A stretch of 64,000 bases of DNA from Gnetum montanum. Its lineage: Eukaryota > Streptophyta > Gnetopsida > Gnetales > Gnetaceae. The position numbers were made by a program, and so were the translations under genes. This document shows positions 59,771 through 64,000 of the stretch, one piece after another. The stretch lies in the NCBI GenBank assembly GCA_015680685.1, contig MNCI01020350.1, positions 1 through 64,000 of the forward strand, given 5' to 3'. How positions within the stretch are numbered: the first letter of the stretch is position 1; the number at the start of each line of letters is the position of its first letter. A model generated the notes under the pieces. It was not told the DNA's origin and did not search any database. It saw only the letters and a program-made list of their open reading frames with translations.

Positions 59771-60829
59771 NAGTTGACAAGGTATTTATAGGGCTGGACT
59801 GAGCTTGGGTGCAAAATTCCAGAATGGCATCAACAGTTGGGATTTAACAGGAAAACAGATCAAGTGACACGTGTCCAATGGACAGTTGTGCTTAGGTTGG
59901 ATGCATGTTGGTGAGACTTGGATGTATGTCAGCAACCTACATTCTTGACTAGATACATAGCATTTTACGACTCGTGGGTTACTCAAGCCCATCATGAGTA
60001 CATTCAATTCAGACCATGAGGGCCTATCATGCCCACAAATGGGGATTTACAATGAAATGTACAATAAGAGAAATTTGACCTGGCTCACTTGACCATGGAT
60101 CAAGTGTTGCAGGAGGTTAAGATTTTGATTTGAGGTTGTTCAAGGCATCTTTGTTTGACCAGGGCTTCCAACGTGAGTTGATGTACCTTTAGAGTTGAGT
60201 TAAGCTTCAGTGTGAGTTGATTTATGGTCACCCTGCACTCACGTCCAATGTGACCTCCAGCGTGTGTCCAGTGTCATCCAACGTCATCCAGCATCCAGCA
60301 TGCCTAACATCCAACTTGTGCATGTTGCACTCACGCCCAACATGACCTCCAGCGTGAGTGAGGAAAACTTGACCTTTTAACATCATTTTTTGAATTTTGA
60401 AGCCTGGATTTGTCTGAATGTGCTTAACTATGAAATATAGAATCTTGATGCTAGCTATTTTTGGTAGGTCACGCTGCAACATGACTATAGCGTAACCTAC
60501 AATGTCACTTGCAAATGTCCATGAAAATTTGCAATTTTGACTTAAAATCTGGAGATTCTAGAAGTTGAAGTCGGACGTTGCAAATGCTGACCCCAAGGAT
60601 GCCTAAGCATGTTTGAAATCAAGTCATTCTGAGTCGATTTGGAGGCTATTTGAAGTTGTGAAAATTGATCATGCTGGAGGTCACGCTGCAGCATGACCAT
60701 AGTGTCCAACGTGTGTGCATTCCAAGTTAGCATGAATGTCATGCCTTAGCCAAATTTTATCTCCGAAACTTTGAAAGGGCTTGAGTTGTTTCCATTTCAA
60801 AGTGCTAGGCTAAAATTAGTGGTGTTTCA
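59178..60829. mobile_element. Solo LTR (1652 bp) nested in Athila integrase
   Basis: Begins TGTATTGACC and ends GGTGTTTCA (TG...CA). Flanked by GGGGT at 59173-59177 and 60830-60834. Removing it restores the integrase reading across LGVEHKLTTPYHP and QANGQAEV. It has no coding frame. It is more GC-rich than the host element and carries a loose tandem of TCCAACGT/GACCTCCAGCGTG words at 60237-60360 and 60465-60740. It contains a poly-C run followed by N (59736-59771). Strand unknown. Confidence 0.92.
59736..59771. other. Poly-C run and N (probable assembly artefact)
   Basis: 35 C residues then one N. A homopolymer of this length ending in an N is more likely a sequencing or joining artefact than biology. 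Confidence 0.8.
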
Positions 60830-60834
60830 GGGGT

Positions 60835-61690
60835 GATAAGGTGTAGTCAATTTATGTTCAACCCCTAAGTGTTGCATCAATTTTCGACAGGTTGCACCCA
60901 TGAAATGTGTTTCATTATCCGAGATAAGTGCACGAGGCACACCAAACCTATTTATGACTTGTTGTTGTACAAATCATGCAACTGTAGATGATGTGTAGTC
61001 TGTTACAGCAACTGCTTCAGCCCATTTTGTTACATAGTCAACAGCAACAATGATATAAACTTTTCCATTGGACATTGGTGTAATGAGCCCCATAAGTCTA
61101 TTCCCCAAATGTCGAAGGGTTCCACAGGTTGAATCCATTGTTGTGAACCCTCCATTCTAGCAGTCATTCCTCCATCACATTAACAGCACTCATAGGATTG
61201 GACAAAATGATGGGCATCCCAAAATAGTGTTGGCCAGTAATATCCTGCAAGAAGGATCTTAATAGCCGTTCATCTCCCTGCATAGTGATCCCTACAAGGG
61301 CCCTGATGAGCATCCTGGAGAACTCTTAGTTGGTCCACATTGGGCACGCACCATCAAACCAAGCCATTAGGACAAACTTTGTAAAGTTATCCGTTGATCT
61401 CCATGAAGTACTTGGTTCTATGGAGAAACTATTTTTTCTTCCTAAAGTTTAGCTCCTATGGTGTTTGTTGAGAAAAGAGATAGGTAAGAATGATACTATA
61501 CCAATTTTTCCCATGGGTTGGTTATTCACTACAGTGGCAAAGAGGGCTTCATCTAGAAAATGATCGGATATGGTATATTCATTCTCTTTGCTGTCCCAGT
61601 GCAACCAAGGTAAATGATCTACAACTACATTCTCATTGCCCTTTCAATCTATCATCATTAGATCGAACTCCTGTAGGATTACCAGCCAAC
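60835..61690 (-). pseudogene. pol: Athila-like integrase core and zinc-binding part
   Basis: Minus strand: WQRAGNISRRNEMP-type zinc-binding remnants with YYWPTLF near 61240, FVDHCDACQR-type words near 61190, then the core with WGIDLWGS-like (61090-61060; here PFDIWGIDLWGSLH), YIIVAVDYVTKWAEAV (61050-61010; first catalytic Asp kept), FVQQQVINRFGVPRALISDNETHFM (60975-60915; second Asp kept) and LGVEHKLTTPYHP at the edge (60870-60835). A few stops occur. Confidence 0.82.
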
Positions 61691-63035
61691 ATATAATACG
61701 AGAGCTAATTGTTGGCTTGTTCATGAGAAACTAAATTGCACTATGATCTGTATGAATATATACTTTGTAGCCTAACACATAGTGCCTAAACTTGTCCAAC
61801 GCAAACACTATAGCCATTAATTCTTTTTCTGTAGTTGCGTAGTTAAGTTGTGCACCGACGATACTCTTACTTGCACAGTGGATATAATAAAAGCATTTTT
61901 GGTCATCTAACTATGTAAATACGGCTCCTAAGGCATAATTGGATGCATCAATAATTATATGGAATGGTCTAGACTAGTGAGGGGCTTGTAGAATGGGAGT
62001 TTCTACAAGCCTTTGTTTCAAATTTTGGAATGCTCATTCACATTCCCTAGTCCATTCGAATGGTGCATCCTTCTTTGTTAGTTCTACCAATGGTTTGGCA
62101 ATCTTGGAGAAGTTCTCAATGAATCTTTTATAGTAGCCAGTGTGTCCAAGGAATGACTGTATGTCTTTCATAGTTTTCAGTTGTTGGGTGATTCCTTGGA
62201 TGACCCTAACTTTCTCTAGATCTACCTCTATTCCTGAATGTAAAATTTTATGCCCAAGTACTACGCCCTTTTGGACCATCAAATGGCTTTTCTGCCAGTT
62301 GAGCCTTAAGTTGGTTTCTACACATCGTTTTAGCACTTGCTCTAATTGGTTCAGAGCTTGATCAAAGCTTGTCCCATAAGTGGAGAAATCATCCATGAAG
62401 ACTTCTACTCCATTTTCTATCTGCTATTGGAATATGCTCAGAACTAAACATTGAAATGTGGTGGGAGCATTGCACAAGCCAAATGGCATTTTTTATATGC
62501 AAACGTTTCCCAAGGACTAGTGAACATTTTTGGCTTGATCTTCTGGTGCTATCCGTATTTGGTTATATCCACTATACCCATCCAGAAAACTATAATAGCA
62601 ATGCCCTGCTATAGTATCCAAGACTTAGTTAACAAATGGCAATGGGAAATGATCCTTGAATGTTGCCATGTTTAGTAGCCTAAAATCTATACACACCCTC
62701 CATTTGCCTCCCTTCTTAGGCATGATCACCAGAGTGCTAACCCATTCACTATCAACAATGGGATATATGAACCTAGCCTTAAGAAGTTGTTCTATCTCTT
62801 CTTTTATTATTTATTTTAATTTTGGGTTCAATCACCTCTGTGGTTGTTTTCAAGGTTTCATGGAGGGGTCCATGTAAATCCTATGTTGGCATATCCTAGG
62901 GTCTATTCCAGTTAACTCAGGGTATGAACAGGAAAAGGCTCTTGACCACTTATTTATCACTTTCAGCAGTCTTTCTTTTTGTTTGGGAACAAGTTTTGTG
63001 TTGATGATTACCGATTTTTCATTTTCAAGGATCAT
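61691..63035 (-). pseudogene. pol: Athila-like reverse transcriptase and RNase H
   Basis: Minus strand: RT begins near 63035 with RLLKVINKWSRAFSCSYPELTGIDP and HRIYMDPSMKP, then VIKEEIEQLLKARFIYPI-type sequence and VSTLVIMPKKGGKWRVCIDFRLLN (about 62750-62670). The catalytic word is at 62396, MDDFSTYGTSFDQALNQL, followed by ETNLRLNWQKSHLMV, GVVLGHKILHSGIEVD, FLGHTGYYKRFIENFSKIA (open to 62034). The 'VLGH-IS-GIEVD...FLGHAGFYRRFI' wording is that of Athila/Tat elements. RNase H: AVFTQLDDQKCFYYIHCASKS and QLNYATTEKELMAIVFALDKFRHYVLG (61930-61770), HTDHSAI. Frame breaks are few, so this is the best preserved element after copia. Confidence 0.9.
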
Positions 63036-63385
63036 TTACTCCAGACCGGTGGGCAATGGTTTCAAATCAAGGGGCTCTTGTTTAAATCTCTCAGGAATTT
63101 CCAACTTCCCCCAGTTGATGTTTTCGACACTAAGATTTGGAAGTTGGCAACGGACTTGCTCAAGTGTGTCTGTGCTTCCAATGTAAGCACTAGTTATTCC
63201 CTTAGTTCATTCCATGCATGTTATCGAGTTACTCTCTTAATCAGCCATCAACCACAAGGTGTCCTCTTGTCGTGTGGCTACTGCATACAGGAACCTGTTG
63301 GCACATTTGGCCATTTCATGGAGCAGGCTTTGAAAGGGTATTCCATTGATCATCCGTTGTGTGTTGTGTGTTGATTTAAGGGAGA
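63036..63385 (-). pseudogene. Athila-like protease-RT linker, 5'-truncated
   Basis: 63110-63300 matches 41665-41870 of the other Athila copy (linker between protease and RT). The reading stops near 63385; protease, gag and 5' LTR are absent. The element is therefore truncated at its 5' side right where host-gene-like sequence starts. Confidence 0.7.
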
Positions 63386-63508
63386 GAGAGATAATCTACC
63401 TATAATGTCCAAAAGTTTAACATTGAATTTTTAAGGCAACGTGATGATGAAGAAGCGATTAATTAAATATTTACCAGTAAACCTTGTGAAGATACTATGA
63501 AGTAAGTC
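63386..63508. other. Junction between retroelement and gene 5' region
   Basis: No repeat partner or motif seen. GAGAGAGAGA at about 63386-63395. This is the only non-element DNA visible upstream of the gene, so its promoter lies here, inside the truncated Athila element, or further away across an intron. Confidence 0.4.
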
Positions 63509-63814
63509 ATGGTTTTTGTGATAATGGATGGTAATAAGGATGATGTAGTTAAGTGTCTCAATATCGGAAATATCAGCAAGGAAGCTTTAGGCACAGGTGA
63601 GGCATCATGTGTCAGAAAATTTTCGAGCAAGGATAAACACCTTGATCCTTCTCTGTCCATCAATGATCTTCTGGTTACCTGCAAGGATGTTACGAGATCG
63701 GTTACTGAAGCCCTTGTCGCTCAGGAAGCATTTTTGAATTCTGAAAGCTCTAAAAACCTTAGACAAAAATTGCTCACTGCTAATGGAGTGGCAGTGCAAA
63801 TAAACTGCAACTAA
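63509..63814 (+). CDS. Upstream ORF (101 codons) or 5' exon of the ATPase gene
   Basis: Open from ATG 63509 (a second ATG at 63524 starts MDGNKDDVVK) to TAA 63812. Composition is protein-like: balanced acidic and basic residues, with KHLDPSLSINDLLVTCKDV and ALVAQEAFLNSE, not a repeat product. It ends 12 bases before the ATG of the ATPase frame and lies in the same frame, parted by two TAA codons (63812, 63824). It may be a long upstream ORF that lowers translation of the main frame, a coding exon spliced so as to skip those stops, or a separate small gene. I do not recognise a domain. GC content is higher than in the surrounding element debris. Confidence 0.45.
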   Translation: MVFVIMDGNKDDVVKCLNIGNISKEALGTGEASCVRKFSSKDKHLDPSLSINDLLVTCKDVTRSVTEALVAQEAFLNSESSKNLRQKLLTANGVAVQINCN

Positions 63815-63826
63815 AATTTTCCGTAA

Positions 63827-64000
63827 ATGAAAAAGAGGATTTCAATGATTCAAGAGGGAGGGGCAATAAATCCTTCCAGGATGCATCCGTCGTACCTGGA
63901 AACGTTAAGCGAAATGCACTCCAAGTGGGTTTTCGGAGCAGTTGCAGAGTTCATTGACAACTCGCGGGACGCGGGAGCGCAGAAAGTGGAGGTCACCATC
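63827..64000 (+). CDS. GHKL ATPase, MORC-like, N-terminus (runs off the window)
   Basis: ATG at 63827 opens 58 codons to the window edge without a stop. After a short lead (MKKRISMIQEGG) comes MHPSYLETLSEMHSKWVFGA and then VAEFIDNSRDAGAQKVEVTI. The E..DNS.DA word is the N box of the Bergerat ATP-binding fold (Hsp90, gyrase B, MutL, histidine kinases); the Asn binds Mg and the Glu is the usual catalytic base. 'HPSYL.TL...HS.W.FGA.AE..DNSRDA' is the form seen in plant MORC-related ATPases, nuclear proteins that compact chromatin and help silence transposons; the family call is from recall of this pattern. The start is set by in-frame stops at 63824 and 63812 if this exon is first. Catalytic residues are intact, the composition is GC-richer than the surroundings, and no decay is seen. 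CW, coiled-coil or SMC-hinge parts lie outside, so the exact subfamily is open. Confidence 0.8.
   Translation, partial: MKKRISMIQEGGAINPSRMHPSYLETLSEMHSKWVFGAVAEFIDNSRDAGAQKVEVTI

Noticed and set aside
63463-63799. Minus-strand frames opposite the upstream ORF
   Set aside because: They mirror the + strand frame; the ATPase gene and its composition support the + strand.
1-64000. tRNA, rRNA or bacterial-type operons
   Set aside because: No cloverleaf or rRNA words were seen by eye, and nothing indicates a prokaryotic or organelle sequence.

Overview
This window is almost wholly repetitive DNA from a large, AT-rich plant nuclear genome. Nearly every recognisable open frame belongs to a decayed transposable element: Ty3/gypsy elements of chromovirus and Athila/Tat type, a Ty1/copia element, a non-LTR LINE and an integrated plant pararetrovirus (Caulimoviridae). 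About 63 kb without an intact host gene, heavy decay with little removal, and deep nesting suggest a gymnosperm-like or other large plant genome; that is inference, not proof. Single Ns, a 296-base N block and a 35-base poly-C run before an N mark it as a scaffolded draft assembly. The only good host-gene candidate is at the extreme right end: a GHKL/MORC-type ATPase start (63827 to past the window end), preceded by an in-frame 101-codon upstream ORF.

Layout. 0-1.9 kb: wreck of a coiled-coil protein also found at 31.7-34.4 kb and 55.0-55.8 kb. 1.9-3.5 kb: direct and inverted pieces of one LTR family, called LTR-T here (ends TGATGAG...CATCA on the + strand). 3.5-6.7 kb: a degenerate minisatellite with a period of about 24 bp. 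7.5-8.9 kb: 3' LTR of an Athila-like element (family LTR-A), cut by a second LTR (8874-9380) with a tRNA-Met-like primer site. 9.4-12.3 kb: unidentified decayed minus-strand frames. 13.1-17.8 kb: chromovirus gag-pol with chromodomain remnant and start of its 3' LTR. 19.2-24.45 kb: endogenous pararetrovirus. 25.6-31.64 kb: Ty1/copia element carrying a solo LTR-T with target duplication TACTC. 31.65-36.3 kb: minus-strand element with the coiled-coil ORF and an LTR. 36.3-39.0 kb: LTR-T element with tRNA-Asp primer site and gag. 39.35-39.95 kb: LINE endonuclease fragment. 40.1-43.95 kb: Athila-like element that lost most of pol. 45.38-46.21 kb: solo LTR-T with target duplication GTTAG. 46.8-49.0 kb: LINE. 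49-53 kb: unidentified sequence. 53-56.6 kb: another LTR-A, coiled-coil fragment and LTR-T. 57-63.4 kb: Athila-like pol-3' LTR, its integrase split by a 1652-bp solo LTR with target duplication GGGGT.

The most unusual signals are (i) GATATC-cored or GATGAGGCCTCATC palindromes just upstream of the TATA box in several different LTRs; (ii) a plant-specific coiled-coil protein carried three times beside LTRs, without gag or pol in the same frame; (iii) the 3.2-kb 24-bp-period array, whose unit length equals that of a separate 24-bp array in the copia LTRs; and (iv) the abrupt switch from retroelement debris to a chromatin-ATPase gene start within about 450 bp.
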